Positions 9,166 through 18,180 of a stretch of 64,000 nt of DNA are shown piece after piece. The position numbers were made by a program, and so were the translations under genes. Location: positions 892,001-956,000 of the forward strand of contig NZ_CP010401.1 of the NCBI RefSeq assembly GCF_001281405.1, read 5' to 3'. Position 1 is the stretch's first letter. Each line of letters starts with the position of its first letter. Origin of the DNA: Bartonella ancashensis (GTDB lineage: Bacteria; Pseudomonadota; Alphaproteobacteria; Rhizobiales; Rhizobiaceae). The notes beneath the pieces are model-generated. The model made no database searches and was not told where the DNA came from. It worked only from the letters and a program-made list of their open reading frames with translations.

Positions 9166-11100
9166 TCATTGTGAAAAACATCTGCCACTAGAACACTGAT
9201 TGATGAAAGCTGCAGCTGGAAGTCGTCCACTACCTCTTCTATCTTCTCCTTCTCCAGTACAGTTATTTTGAGAAACAAAAAGATTTAAAGGAGGTATGTT
9301 TAATTGCCGCATTTGAAAAGTTGAAAATGAGTAGAGAGTATAATCTTCTCTCCTTGAAAGAAGACGGAAGAATATGTCTGGGGTTGTTGTTGGAGTAAGG
9401 TGTTGAATAAACTCTTCTCGAGTGAGGTTTGCTGCATTTGTAGGAACTGATACTACTCCTTGATTTGTTCTTATGATGGGTTGGACATGCGCAACGTAAC
9501 CAATTGAACTTCGAGATGTTTTGTAAATGATTGTAAAGAAACCAATTGTTCCAACCGGAGCATTAAAAAAATCTTGAAACACTAGTCTCATTTCATGTTC
9601 TGTCCTCGCAACATTTGAGGGTAACCACAGATATTGTGGTAATAACATTGATGCTATAACACGAGAAACCCTACTTGTTCGCACAGAAAGATCTTCTCCG
9701 GGACGTGCTGGCATCGTATTATAAACCTCTGTTGCTTGCAGTCTTGTTGCAATTTCAGGAAATCTTTGACGAAGCGAAACAAAAGGGTCTGTGCCTTGAT
9801 TTGTATCAAAGAAATATCCCCCTCTTTGTAAGGGGCCGCTTTGATAATATCCTTGTAATTCGGCAAGCATTTGGATGGTGTGCAGTATGCAGGGACCGCA
9901 GTAAGCAATGGTTGTTACTTTTTCTGGAAGACTAGTCGTAGCAATTTGCCACAATCGCGTTATCCAATCATCTGTGAGGTTAAATTCAGGGGGCAAAGAA
10001 CGATTTACTCGTACGTGATTAGTAGAGTTATAGGAGACATTTGCCTTTTTCCCAGGAGCGGGGCAGTATGAAAGTGTATCTCCTAAATTACCATTAACAT
10101 AACGATTCCATCGGTCAATGTCAGGAGAAAAGGTAAAACTAGATTTAGGGGAATTTTGGGTATCTTGCTCGATATAGCTAGATTTGACTGTGTAAGGAAC
10201 ACCCCAGTTAGCACCAAATTGGGTAACTCTTAATGGATTTCCTTGATAGTCTAGAACAAAACCTTCACTATTATCCAACAGAGAAAGATCCCAATAAAAA
10301 GAATCCTTTTTTGAAGATATTTGATCTGTACAATATTTCCATTCTACCCAATTCCAGTTATCTGAGGAGGATTGTTTGGAGCGTATGCAAGAAAATGTTC
10401 CGTACACAGGATCATATTGTGCGATGTGACCGTTTTCTGGGTTATAATACAAGGGTAATGGGACTTCAGATAGTGAAGATGAATTATTTTGAATGTAATA
10501 GAATTGGAAAGAAGGAGGCGAAATATTAACAAACGGCCATCCCATAAATGTCTTGGAACTGATATTTCCAGGAGGGGCAACCCTTGTAGTCCAAGATTGC
10601 ATCTGAGAAGCTAATGTATGATTGTAGTAGTTATCTTTGTCTTTTGAAATATAAGCATACCACTTGATATCTTTAACGCGAAATCTTTTATCTGCTGTGT
10701 AAAAAGAATTATCTTTAATGATCCAACGTTGATTAGCATCGTTGATAACACAAGGCCTTAATAAGAGATAATCCCAACTAGTTGTTGATTTTCCATCAAT
10801 TCCTGTGACTGAATTAGGAGCAGTCATACATAACCAGGTGTCTTTTATTTTCCAAGAGACTCTTTGGAAAAGATCGTAACGTCCTGGGATAGCATTTGGA
10901 GAACTACAAGCATCGATGTAGACGTAGCCTTCTCCTTTTGTAAATACAGGTGCATAGCAATATTCACTTCCTGTATGCACTTTGATACGAATGGCTTTGT
11001 CATGCGGTGTATCAGGAAGTTTTTGTGGTATAGGAGCTGCATAAGAAGTATCAATACTCAGCAATAAGACGGGGAATAATAAAGACACTTTCAATTTCAT
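9166..11100 (-). CDS. DUF1561 (PF07598) ricin-B-lectin/toxin-like secreted protein
   Basis: A 644-residue protein with a Sec signal peptide (1-21, cleaved after TSYA). Residues about 35-175 and 185-320 look like two beta-trefoil ricin-B-like lectin units: aromatic-rich repeats, QRW at 124-126, paired cysteines, and motifs such as DTWLCMTAP and WNWVEWKYC. A distinct C-terminal domain (about 370-600) contains YCGPC (400-404), AHVQPIIR (His-538) and VPTN (Asn-555). This order matches the DUF1561 family, known as the virulence-modifying cytotoxins of pathogenic Leptospira and also found in Bartonella bacilliformis. In Leptospira the lectin part binds host glycans and the C-terminal part is toxic. 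ATG start behind GAGAG. The gene stands alone between a helicase gene and tRNA-Asn, with a G7 tract 131 bp upstream. I inferred the family from pattern and recall, not a search. Confidence 0.8.
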   Translation of the reverse strand: MKLKVSLLFPVLLLSIDTSYAAPIPQKLPDTPHDKAIRIKVHTGSEYCYAPVFTKGEGYVYIDACSSPNAIPGRYDLFQRVSWKIKDTWLCMTAPNSVTGIDGKSTTSWDYLLLRPCVINDANQRWIIKDNSFYTADKRFRVKDIKWYAYISKDKDNYYNHTLASQMQSWTTRVAPPGNISSKTFMGWPFVNISPPSFQFYYIQNNSSSLSEVPLPLYYNPENGHIAQYDPVYGTFSCIRSKQSSSDNWNWVEWKYCTDQISSKKDSFYWDLSLLDNSEGFVLDYQGNPLRVTQFGANWGVPYTVKSSYIEQDTQNSPKSSFTFSPDIDRWNRYVNGNLGDTLSYCPAPGKKANVSYNSTNHVRVNRSLPPEFNLTDDWITRLWQIATTSLPEKVTTIAYCGPCILHTIQMLAELQGYYQSGPLQRGGYFFDTNQGTDPFVSLRQRFPEIATRLQATEVYNTMPARPGEDLSVRTSRVSRVIASMLLPQYLWLPSNVARTEHEMRLVFQDFFNAPVGTIGFFTIIYKTSRSSIGYVAHVQPIIRTNQGVVSVPTNAANLTREEFIQHLTPTTTPDIFFRLLSRREDYTLYSFSTFQMRQLNIPPLNLFVSQNNCTGEGEDRRGSGRLPAAAFINQCSSGRCFSQ

Positions 11101-11559
11101 TGCATTCTCTCAGACATGTTTTCATAGGTTGATTGGACAATCACACTCCAGATATTTTTTATGGGATGAGAACACGGACTATGGTACAGGATTTTCTCTA
11201 AAATTCAAAATCACATCTAGCAGAGTCCCTCCCCCCCATTACATCTAATTTGTGTTATTTTTGAGCACAGAACATCCAGAAATACATGAGGTGGAGAAAA
11301 ATATCTGTAGAAGGCAATAATTTTATTTTTCTAGAGCATGAAGAGAATATTTTCTTTAAATTTTTTTCGGAAAAAAAGATTGTTTTCGTTGTATGTTTTA
11401 TATGTAAAATACAAAATGAAGCAATACAAACAGTATAACACAAAGAGAGGCTCGCATTTCAACCCTTTGCTTTGAAAAATTAGGACCATCACATAATAGG
11501 AACTTAGAGAATATTCCATGATTCAAAGAATTTCAGTGAAAAGAAATATGTAGAAAGAA
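11101..11559. other. Upstream region of the DUF1561 gene
   Basis: About 460 bp without a credible gene. On the minus (transcribed) strand it holds a G7 tract (plus-strand C7 at 11231-11237) followed downstream by TTGAAT, a possible -35 element. An interrupted dyad GATTG/CAATC lies at 11131-11142, about 30 bp before the start codon. Several overlapping minus-strand frames at 11255-11520 are low-complexity and have no ribosome-binding site, so I do not call them. Confidence 0.4.
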
Positions 11560-11634
11560 TGGCTCCCCGGGCCGGATTCGAACCAGCGACCAACCGGTTA
11601 ACAGCCGGTTGCTCTACCGCTGAGCTACCGAGGA
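11560..11634 (-). tRNA. tRNA-Asn (anticodon GUU)
   Basis: The minus strand folds as a standard tRNA. The acceptor TCCTCGG pairs with CCGGGGA, the D arm is GCTCAGCGGTAGAGC, the anticodon loop TGTTAAC gives GUU, the T arm is GCTGGTTCGAATCCGGC, the discriminator is G and CCA is encoded. Its 3' end faces the DUF1561 gene. No second copy of the 3' end is visible nearby, so there is no direct sign of integration into it. Confidence 0.97.
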
Positions 11635-11813
11635 ATGATACTCAACATTCAGATATGCATGGGCTATAGCAAAGCAATATTGATTTGCAAAGGAAAAAAT
11701 TTCTTTATCTATATAAAAACATCAAAAATTACATAGAGAGCGGAAAAAAGCTCAGAGGATCTTCTTGCATCTTGACGAATGAGTTACCTTCCCTTATTGA
11801 CAGTCTCTAACAG

Positions 11814-11887
11814 GGCCTCGTGGCAGAATGGTTACGCAGAGGACTGCAAATCCTTGTATCCCGGTTCGATTCCGGGCGAGGCCTCCA
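11814..11887 (+). tRNA. tRNA-Cys (anticodon GCA)
   Basis: The acceptor GGCCTCG pairs with CGAGGCC, the anticodon loop CTGCAAA gives GCA, the T arm is CCCGGTTCGATTCCGGG, the discriminator is T and CCA is encoded at 11885-11887. It is divergent from tRNA-Asn about 180 bp away; the two lie next to each other in many Rhizobiales. Confidence 0.97.
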
Positions 11888-12103
11888 GTTTTTTTTGAAG
11901 TATTGATTCACTTTAGCTTGTGTTATAGTTCCGTTTGGAGCACTTTAGGTTTGCGAAAAGGAGTGTGATTGGAATCTTGTCATTGACTGTGGCGCGCTTT
12001 TTTGCCACAACTTCGGAGTTGGGGTATGTTTGTATTTTCCACTTCAATTTTTTAATACGTTGTTGGCTACGCTCTTTAACGTAGGTAAGGAAATCGGCTA
12101 GTT

Positions 12104-12778
12104 ATGATTGCAAATTTTACAGAACTCCGTCGTAAAATGGTTGATAACCAAATCCGCACTGTAGATGTAACGGATTTGTCAGTCCTCGAAGCGTTTCTTT
12201 CAGTACCGCGTGAAGATTTTGTGCTAGAGGATTCTAAAGGATTGAGCTATTTTGATCTTGATGTCGTTGTTTCTCCAAAACAGAGTGGTGTTTCTGAGCG
12301 TTGTTTAATGAAGCCTGCAGCCTTGGCTAAATTATTGCAGCTTTCAGCAGTAAAATCGTCAGACGTCGTGCTGAATATTGGTGCAAACGTTGGCTATTGT
12401 GCAGCTTTGCTTTCTAGAATTGCAAAGTCTGTTATTGCGTTGGAGAGTGATAAGTCGCTTTCACAACGAGCCGCCAAGATTTTGCGAGACCATCAATGTA
12501 GTAATGTGCTTGTTGTTTGTGGGGCACTAGAAAAAGGTTATACTGTCAAGGCACCCTATGATTTAGTTTTTATTGAAGGTGCAGTCGATTTTATTCCGAA
12601 GGATATCTTTGATCAAATGAAAGAAGGTGGACGACTTGTTGTCGTTAAAGGGCATGGTAATGCAGGCGTTGCACAAATTTATGTAAAAGAAGATGCAGGT
12701 ATCTCAGTTCGCCGAGATTTTAATCTTTCTGTGAAGCCTGTTCCAGGATTTTTGAAAGAGCCTTGTTTTGTATTTTAG
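12104..12778 (+). CDS. Protein-L-isoaspartate O-methyltransferase-like protein
   Basis: A 224-residue member of the Pcm family of SAM-dependent methyltransferases, which methylate isoaspartyl residues to repair aged proteins. The N-terminal MVDNQIR...FLSVPREDFV segment and the Rossmann motif I region (VLNIGANVGYCAA, 89-101) support this. Motif I is degenerate compared with the usual VLEIGTGSGY, and the region that normally binds substrate is short. Like other alphaproteobacterial copies, it may therefore be a divergent relative rather than a proven repair enzyme. It precedes a TolC-family gene by 57 bp, and this pcm-tolC-popZ-valS order is typical of Rhizobiales. Confidence 0.82.
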   Translation: MIANFTELRRKMVDNQIRTVDVTDLSVLEAFLSVPREDFVLEDSKGLSYFDLDVVVSPKQSGVSERCLMKPAALAKLLQLSAVKSSDVVLNIGANVGYCAALLSRIAKSVIALESDKSLSQRAAKILRDHQCSNVLVVCGALEKGYTVKAPYDLVFIEGAVDFIPKDIFDQMKEGGRLVVVKGHGNAGVAQIYVKEDAGISVRRDFNLSVKPVPGFLKEPCFVF

Positions 12779-12835
12779 TACTTCAGTATGTAAGCGGCAG
12801 GTAGGGGATTGTATGATTAGTTTGGAGTTCGTATT

Positions 12836-14128
12836 ATGTTCAAAATAAGCAAGAAATTTCAAATATATCCATTTTTTGTTCTGGGAATTTTGGTGTCTAG
12901 TTCAGTTTATGCTGATACATTAGAGGATGCTTTAGCCAAAGCTTATGTGCATAATATCAAATTAAATAATGAGCGTGTGGCTATGCGTATTTCAAGTGAT
13001 GATGTAGCAATTGCGCGTGCCGGTTTTTTCCCACAGATCGATGGGTTTGGGAGCTATAATCGGGGCAATAACGTTGGAGGCTCTTATAGTAATTCTGGAT
13101 CCATAGGAATAAGGGTAAATCAAAGATTATTTGATGGTTTTGTTACACAAAATTTGTTTCTTTCAGCTCAGATTAAGCTGAAGGCTCAACGCGAATATTT
13201 GCGTAATGCTGAGCAAAATTTATTTTTAGATGTTGTAACAGCTTATACTAACGTGTATCAGGCACGTCGTGTTGCTGAGTTGCGCAAGGAGAATTTGGCT
13301 TCTCTTGAAGAACTTGTTAATTCAACTAAAGCAAAGCTCGATGTTGGAGAGGCTGCTGGGGTTGATTTTGCTCAGGCGCAGGCAGCATACGCTGTTGCTG
13401 TTTCTGAGTTTAGTTTGGCGCGTTCTGAAGTAAAGTCAGCAGAAGCTGTTTATCAGCAAGTTGTAGGAACTGAGGCTGCTGATTTGGAGCCGCCTTCGGG
13501 GGCAAAAGAACTGCCTAAAAGTCTTGATGTTGGTTACCGGGATAGTATTGCGACACATCCAACAGTTCTTTATGCGAAGTACTTGGCTGATGCGAGTTTG
13601 TATAGTGTAAAAGCTCAGGAGGGAGCTCTGCTTCCAAAGATAGATTTTTCTGCAACAACATCTTATAATAGAACCTATACTAGTCCAGAATTAGATCATA
13701 CATCTCATTCTGTGGGGATTTCTTTGAATGTTCCGATTTTTGAAGGTGGGCGTACATCCGCGCAAATTCGCCAATCAAAAGCAAGATTTGAACAAGCTAG
13801 CCTTCAGCTTGAATTAGCAAAAAGCAATATAAAACAAGCAATTACATCTGCTTGGTTTCAGCTGGAGAGTGCGCGTGCATCTGCTGAAGCATATCGCAAA
13901 AGTGTTCATGCTGCTGAAATTGCTTTTAAGGGACGTATACAAGAAAATTATGTAGGGCAGGCGACTTTGTTAGATGTTTTAAATTCTCGGACACATTTGA
14001 TTGGTGCGCAAATTTCCTTGGCAAATGCGGAGAAAAATGTCGTCATTGCAGGTTATAATCTTCAATCTTTTGTTGGTAAGTTGACTGCAAGTTATTTGGG
14101 TTTAGAAAATACTCAGCCTGCTCAATAG
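12836..14128 (+). CDS. TolC-family outer membrane efflux/secretion channel
   Basis: A 430-residue outer membrane factor with a signal peptide (about 1-26, ending VYA before DTLEDAL). It has the two repeats of the TolC fold: long helical stretches rich in Ala, Glu and Gln (about 100-200 and 310-400) separated by beta-strand segments with alternating polar and aromatic residues. TolC proteins form trimeric ducts that work with inner-membrane pumps for drug efflux or type I secretion. No pump or adaptor gene is adjacent, so it may serve several unlinked systems. Length is normal for the family. The start has TTCGTATT before the ATG and no strong ribosome-binding site, but the signal peptide requires this start. 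Confidence 0.93.
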   Translation: MFKISKKFQIYPFFVLGILVSSSVYADTLEDALAKAYVHNIKLNNERVAMRISSDDVAIARAGFFPQIDGFGSYNRGNNVGGSYSNSGSIGIRVNQRLFDGFVTQNLFLSAQIKLKAQREYLRNAEQNLFLDVVTAYTNVYQARRVAELRKENLASLEELVNSTKAKLDVGEAAGVDFAQAQAAYAVAVSEFSLARSEVKSAEAVYQQVVGTEAADLEPPSGAKELPKSLDVGYRDSIATHPTVLYAKYLADASLYSVKAQEGALLPKIDFSATTSYNRTYTSPELDHTSHSVGISLNVPIFEGGRTSAQIRQSKARFEQASLQLELAKSNIKQAITSAWFQLESARASAEAYRKSVHAAEIAFKGRIQENYVGQATLLDVLNSRTHLIGAQISLANAEKNVVIAGYNLQSFVGKLTASYLGLENTQPAQ

Positions 14129-14296
14129 GGGGGTAGAGGTTATGGATAGGATAAAATACGATTTAGGGATTATGTTTTGTTATTGAAAGGAAGAAAGTTG
14201 TGCGTGTTTTCTTATTAGAGACAAGGAGACATGTTCATTGTTTGGTTCTTTTGCTACAGTCATATGACGATTTGCGTTTTTGAGAGGTTTTTAGAT

Positions 14297-14890
14297 ATGG
14301 TACAAAGTTCAGGTGCGTTACGTGAGCCAAGCATGGATGAGATTTTGACATCTATTCGTGAAATAATTGAAGAAAATACTGTTCAATCTGATCAGGCTTC
14401 GGGTGCGGAAAATGTTCTGAGCGATGTTACCGAAAAAGGTTCTTTCGGATCTTATTTTGAAGATGGTATTTATGAGACCAGTTTGTCGGTTGATGATGCA
14501 ATGAAAACTTTAGCTGATCGAATTGGCCTTCCTTCTGACATGGAAGATTTATCTTTCATGCAGGTAGAAGATAAGGCAGAAATAGAAAATGATATGGGGG
14601 CAGAGGGCAGTATGAGGGAGCTAAATGAAAAGAAAATGGAGTCCTCTCCTAAAGAGAAAAGTTCCGTTCATAAAGTGGGGATGTATAGTAATGAGGTCAA
14701 TGTGTTACAACAGGAAGATATAATTTCTCACGATGTGGAGTTGTCTAAGCATCTTGTTTCTTCTGCAGAAAAGGTTGCGGAGGACATATTACGTCCAGCT
14801 GTGTCTGAATGGTTACAAGATCAACTTCCTATTCTTCTTGAGAAAATTTTACGTGAAGAAATTTTAAAAAAAGTTAGAAATTTATCTTAA
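14297..14890 (+). CDS. popZ: PopZ-like polar organising protein (DUF2497)
   Basis: An acidic 198-residue protein with the PopZ plan. A short N-terminal helix motif (EPSMDEILTSIREIIEE, 10-26), a long acidic low-complexity middle (about 30-150) and a C-terminal helical cap (about 155-198) containing ILRPAVSEWLQDQLP complete it. PopZ forms a cytoplasmic scaffold at a cell pole, anchoring the chromosome and polar factors; in Rhizobiales it marks the growing pole. I chose the ATG at 14297, behind GAGAGG, because it puts the conserved helix near the N-terminus; an upstream start at 14231 would add 22 unconserved hydrophobic residues. It lies directly before valS, the usual position of this gene in Rhizobiales. 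Confidence 0.85.
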   Translation: MVQSSGALREPSMDEILTSIREIIEENTVQSDQASGAENVLSDVTEKGSFGSYFEDGIYETSLSVDDAMKTLADRIGLPSDMEDLSFMQVEDKAEIENDMGAEGSMRELNEKKMESSPKEKSSVHKVGMYSNEVNVLQQEDIISHDVELSKHLVSSAEKVAEDILRPAVSEWLQDQLPILLEKILREEILKKVRNLS

Positions 14891-15018
14891 TTTCTTTTTG
14901 TTTAGTGAAAAAGTCATTTGAGGTTTTGAACTGCTTAAAGCAGATAGAATTGTAAGTCACATGAATATTGTGGAGATATTTGGTGTGTTTTTCAGCGGTA
15001 TTGTGAATTAGGTGGGTT

Positions 15019-17748
15019 ATGGGCATGCTAGAAAAGACCTATGATGCCTCTTCTGTAGAGTTGCGTATTGCGAAGCGGTGGGAAGAACGTAATGCTTTTA
15101 AAGCATGGGTGAGTTCAGGCAAAAATGAAAAAGCATATTCTGTGATGCTACCACCGCCAAATGTGACGGGTTCACTCCATATGGGGCATGCGTTAAATGC
15201 AACTATTCAGGATATTATGGTGCGTTTTCATAGGATGCGCGGGAAAAATGTTTTATGGCAACCTGGTATGGATCATGCAGGAATCGCGACGCAAATGGTT
15301 GTCGAGCGTCAGCTTGCAGTACAGCAAGGATCCACGCGTCAAGAAATGGGGCGAGAAAAGTTTATTGAGCGTATTTGGGAATGGCGTCATAAAACGGGTG
15401 GCGTTATTGCGAGTCAGTTGAGATGTCTTGGTGTTTCGTGTGATTGGTCGCGTGAGCGATTTACAATGGATGAAGGGTTTTCAGAAGCTGTTCGTGAAGT
15501 TTTTGTTACACTTTACAAGCAAGGGTTAATATATAAGGACAAACGTTTGGTAAATTGGGATCCGAAGTTGTTAACGGCTATTTCGGATCTTGAAGTTGAA
15601 CCAAGGGAGACTAAAGGTCATTTATGGCATTTTAGATATCCACTTGAGGGGAAAATTTTTAATCCCAATGACCCTACAACTTTTATAACAGTTGCAACGA
15701 CGCGTCCTGAAACGATGTTGGGTGATACAGGAATTGCAGTTAATCCTGAAGATAGCCGCTATAAGAATCTTGTAGGGCAGTATGCTATTTTACCGTTTGT
15801 CAGTCGGAGATTACTAATTGTCGCTGATTCTTACGCCAATCCCGAAGAGGGAAGTGGTGCTGTCAAAATTACACCTGCACATGACTTTAATGATTTTGAA
15901 GTTGGACAAAGGCATGATTTACCTTTAATTAATATTTTTACGAAAAACGCAGAAATCTTTTTGCGTGATAATGAAGCATTTTTTGAAGGCTTAGTTCCAT
16001 CTGATGAGCTTAAAAAAATAGTAGAAATCTTGGATAAATCTGATCGCTTTGTAGCTCGAGAAGCACTTGTTTCTTTCATGAAAGAGGGAGGATATTTAGT
16101 AGCTGTTGATGATCATTTACATGCTGTTCCTCATGGTGATCGCAGTGGAGTACCTATTGAACCTTTTTTGACGGATCAATGGTACGTCAACACTTCAGAA
16201 TTGGCAAAGCCAGCTATAGAAGCTGTGCGTGGTGGAAAAGCAAGGTTTGTTCCAGATAGTTGGAAGAAGACTTATTTCAATTGGATAGAAAATATTCAAC
16301 CGTGGTGTATTTCTCGTCAGTTGTGGTGGGGACATCAAATACCTGCTTGGTATGGTCCTGATGGTACAGTTTTTGTTGAAAAAAATGAAAAAGAAGCTTT
16401 TACTTCAGCGTTATCTCATTACGGTGAGGAAGTACAGTTGGTACGGGACCAAGATGTTTTAGATACTTGGTTTTCATCAGCACTTTGGCCTTTTGCAACT
16501 TTAGGTTGGCCTCATAAGACGGCTGAACTAGCGACTTTTTACCCCACATCTTTATTAGTAACTGGGTTTGATATTATTTTTTTCTGGGTTGCTCGTATGA
16601 TGATGATGGGTATTCATTTTATGGGTGAAGTTCCTTTTCAGGTTGTTTATGTGCATGCTCTCGTCAGAGATAAAAAAGGCGCAAAAATGTCAAAATCAAA
16701 AGGGAATGTTATTGATCCGTTAGAGCTCATTGACCAATATGGTGCGGATGCATTGCGTTTTACTTTGGCTATTATGGCAGCACAAGGTCGTGATGTAAAA
16801 CTGGATCCTTCTCGTATAGCTGGTTACCGTAATTTTGCTACGAAATTATGGAACGCAGCGCGATTTGCAGAGATGAATAATGTTAGGCACGATTTATCTT
16901 TTAAACCGGAGAAGGCAAAACTTGCATTTAATCGTTGGATTTTAACAGAATTGTCGACGACAGCTTCGATGGTGACGGAACATATTGAGAATCACAAATT
17001 TAATGAAGCTGCAGGTATACTCTATAAATTTATTTGGAATGCATTGTGTGATTGGTATCTTGAGTTTCTTAAACCAGTCTTTCAAGAAGGAGACAAAGAT
17101 TCCAAAGAGGAAGCGCAAGCGTGTACTGCTTGGGTTCTTGACGCAGTATACAAGCTTCTTCATCCTTTTATGCCGCATATAACAGAAGAGTTATGGTCGT
17201 TAACGGCAACGAGTGATGCAGGACGTGAAGATGTCTTAGCATTGACAGAGTGGCCTCAGATAACATTCGTAGATGAATGTGCTTTAACTGATATTAATTG
17301 GCTTATTAGTGTGATTAGTACTATTCGTTCTGTTCGTTCTGAAATGAATGTTCCAGCGGCTGCGTTTGCACCTCTTGTGATTGTAAAAGGGAAAAAAGAG
17401 ACGCAAATGCGTGTACAGCTTTATGAAGCTGTTTTAAAGAGATTGGCACGTATTAAGACGATAGGTTTTGCTGACGAAATACCAGCTGAGTCAGCTCAGA
17501 TAATTTTTGAAGAAGATGTTTTTTGTCTACCATTAGGAGAGCTTGTTGATTTAAATGCTGAGCGTGCACGTTTAGCAAAAGACATCCGTATAATCGAACA
17601 AGACATTGAAAAAATATCAATTAAACTAAGCAATAAAAAGTTCATAGAGAATGCAAAGCCAGAGGTTGTTGAAGGCGAACGTAGGAGAATTACGGAACTA
17701 CATGCTTCAAAAGAAAAGTTTTCTTCTGCTTTGAAGCGTTTAGCCTAG
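15019..17748 (+). CDS. valS: Valyl-tRNA synthetase
   Basis: A class I aminoacyl-tRNA synthetase of 909 residues that charges tRNA-Val. The HIGH motif reads HMGH (54-57, after PPPNVTGSL) and the KMSKS motif is at 556-560. Between them is the CP1 editing domain that removes mischarged threonine (about 200-400, TTRPETMLGDT). The C-terminal anticodon-binding helices are followed by the coiled-coil arm typical of ValRS (about 845-909: ARLAKDIRIIEQDIEKI). Full length, with start ATG behind AGGTGGGTT. It follows popZ and ends a plus-strand run; no strong terminator is visible after it. Confidence 0.98.
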   Translation: MGMLEKTYDASSVELRIAKRWEERNAFKAWVSSGKNEKAYSVMLPPPNVTGSLHMGHALNATIQDIMVRFHRMRGKNVLWQPGMDHAGIATQMVVERQLAVQQGSTRQEMGREKFIERIWEWRHKTGGVIASQLRCLGVSCDWSRERFTMDEGFSEAVREVFVTLYKQGLIYKDKRLVNWDPKLLTAISDLEVEPRETKGHLWHFRYPLEGKIFNPNDPTTFITVATTRPETMLGDTGIAVNPEDSRYKNLVGQYAILPFVSRRLLIVADSYANPEEGSGAVKITPAHDFNDFEVGQRHDLPLINIFTKNAEIFLRDNEAFFEGLVPSDELKKIVEILDKSDRFVAREALVSFMKEGGYLVAVDDHLHAVPHGDRSGVPIEPFLTDQWYVNTSELAKPAIEAVRGGKARFVPDSWKKTYFNWIENIQPWCISRQLWWGHQIPAWYGPDGTVFVEKNEKEAFTSALSHYGEEVQLVRDQDVLDTWFSSALWPFATLGWPHKTAELATFYPTSLLVTGFDIIFFWVARMMMMGIHFMGEVPFQVVYVHALVRDKKGAKMSKSKGNVIDPLELIDQYGADALRFTLAIMAAQGRDVKLDPSRIAGYRNFATKLWNAARFAEMNNVRHDLSFKPEKAKLAFNRWILTELSTTASMVTEHIENHKFNEAAGILYKFIWNALCDWYLEFLKPVFQEGDKDSKEEAQACTAWVLDAVYKLLHPFMPHITEELWSLTATSDAGREDVLALTEWPQITFVDECALTDINWLISVISTIRSVRSEMNVPAAAFAPLVIVKGKKETQMRVQLYEAVLKRLARIKTIGFADEIPAESAQIIFEEDVFCLPLGELVDLNAERARLAKDIRIIEQDIEKISIKLSNKKFIENAKPEVVEGERRRITELHASKEKFSSALKRLA

Positions 17749-18180
17749 CATTTTTGTTATTATTTTTTATAGCCTGTATTCTTGCATTAAATCTAAATTT
17801 TGTATCTTTGTTACAAGGTAAAGATACTGTAGTTATGTGCAGTGGTAGTTCATAGAAACTGAAAGCCTATAAAACTAAGAAGTCTATCTTTGAATGCGTT
17901 CAAGTTGATAAAAACCATGTCATGCGTTGTACAAAAGACCTTACAATGCATTTGAATATGGTTTTCAACGTTACAGAGGAAGCTAAAATAAATTGTAGAG
18001 ATATTTAGTCGTCTGAGTTTTATTCATTCTATTATTTCCCATTAGTTATAAATAATAAGCTATAATATTTTCAAAAAAATATGTTAAAAAACACGAAAAA
18101 ATTTCAGGATATGTTTGGATATCCGTTTTGATCAATTTTAAGTATAAGGCTTACATAAAGGGAGGCTAAAATTTTACTCA
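17749..18180. other. Non-coding gap between convergent valS and gltL
   Basis: About 430 bp between convergent genes. It is AT-rich with no open frame of note, and I saw no clear intrinsic terminator, tRNA or repeat. It probably holds 3' untranslated sequence of both transcripts. Confidence 0.5.

Noticed and set aside
11255-11519. Short overlapping minus-strand frames upstream of the DUF1561 gene
   Set aside because: Two frames of 62 codons overlap each other in different registers, are of low complexity and lack ribosome-binding sites.
9074-11640. Genomic island integrated at tRNA-Asn
   Set aside because: The toxin-like gene lies at the tRNA 3' end, but no direct repeat of that end, no integrase and no mobile gene is visible.
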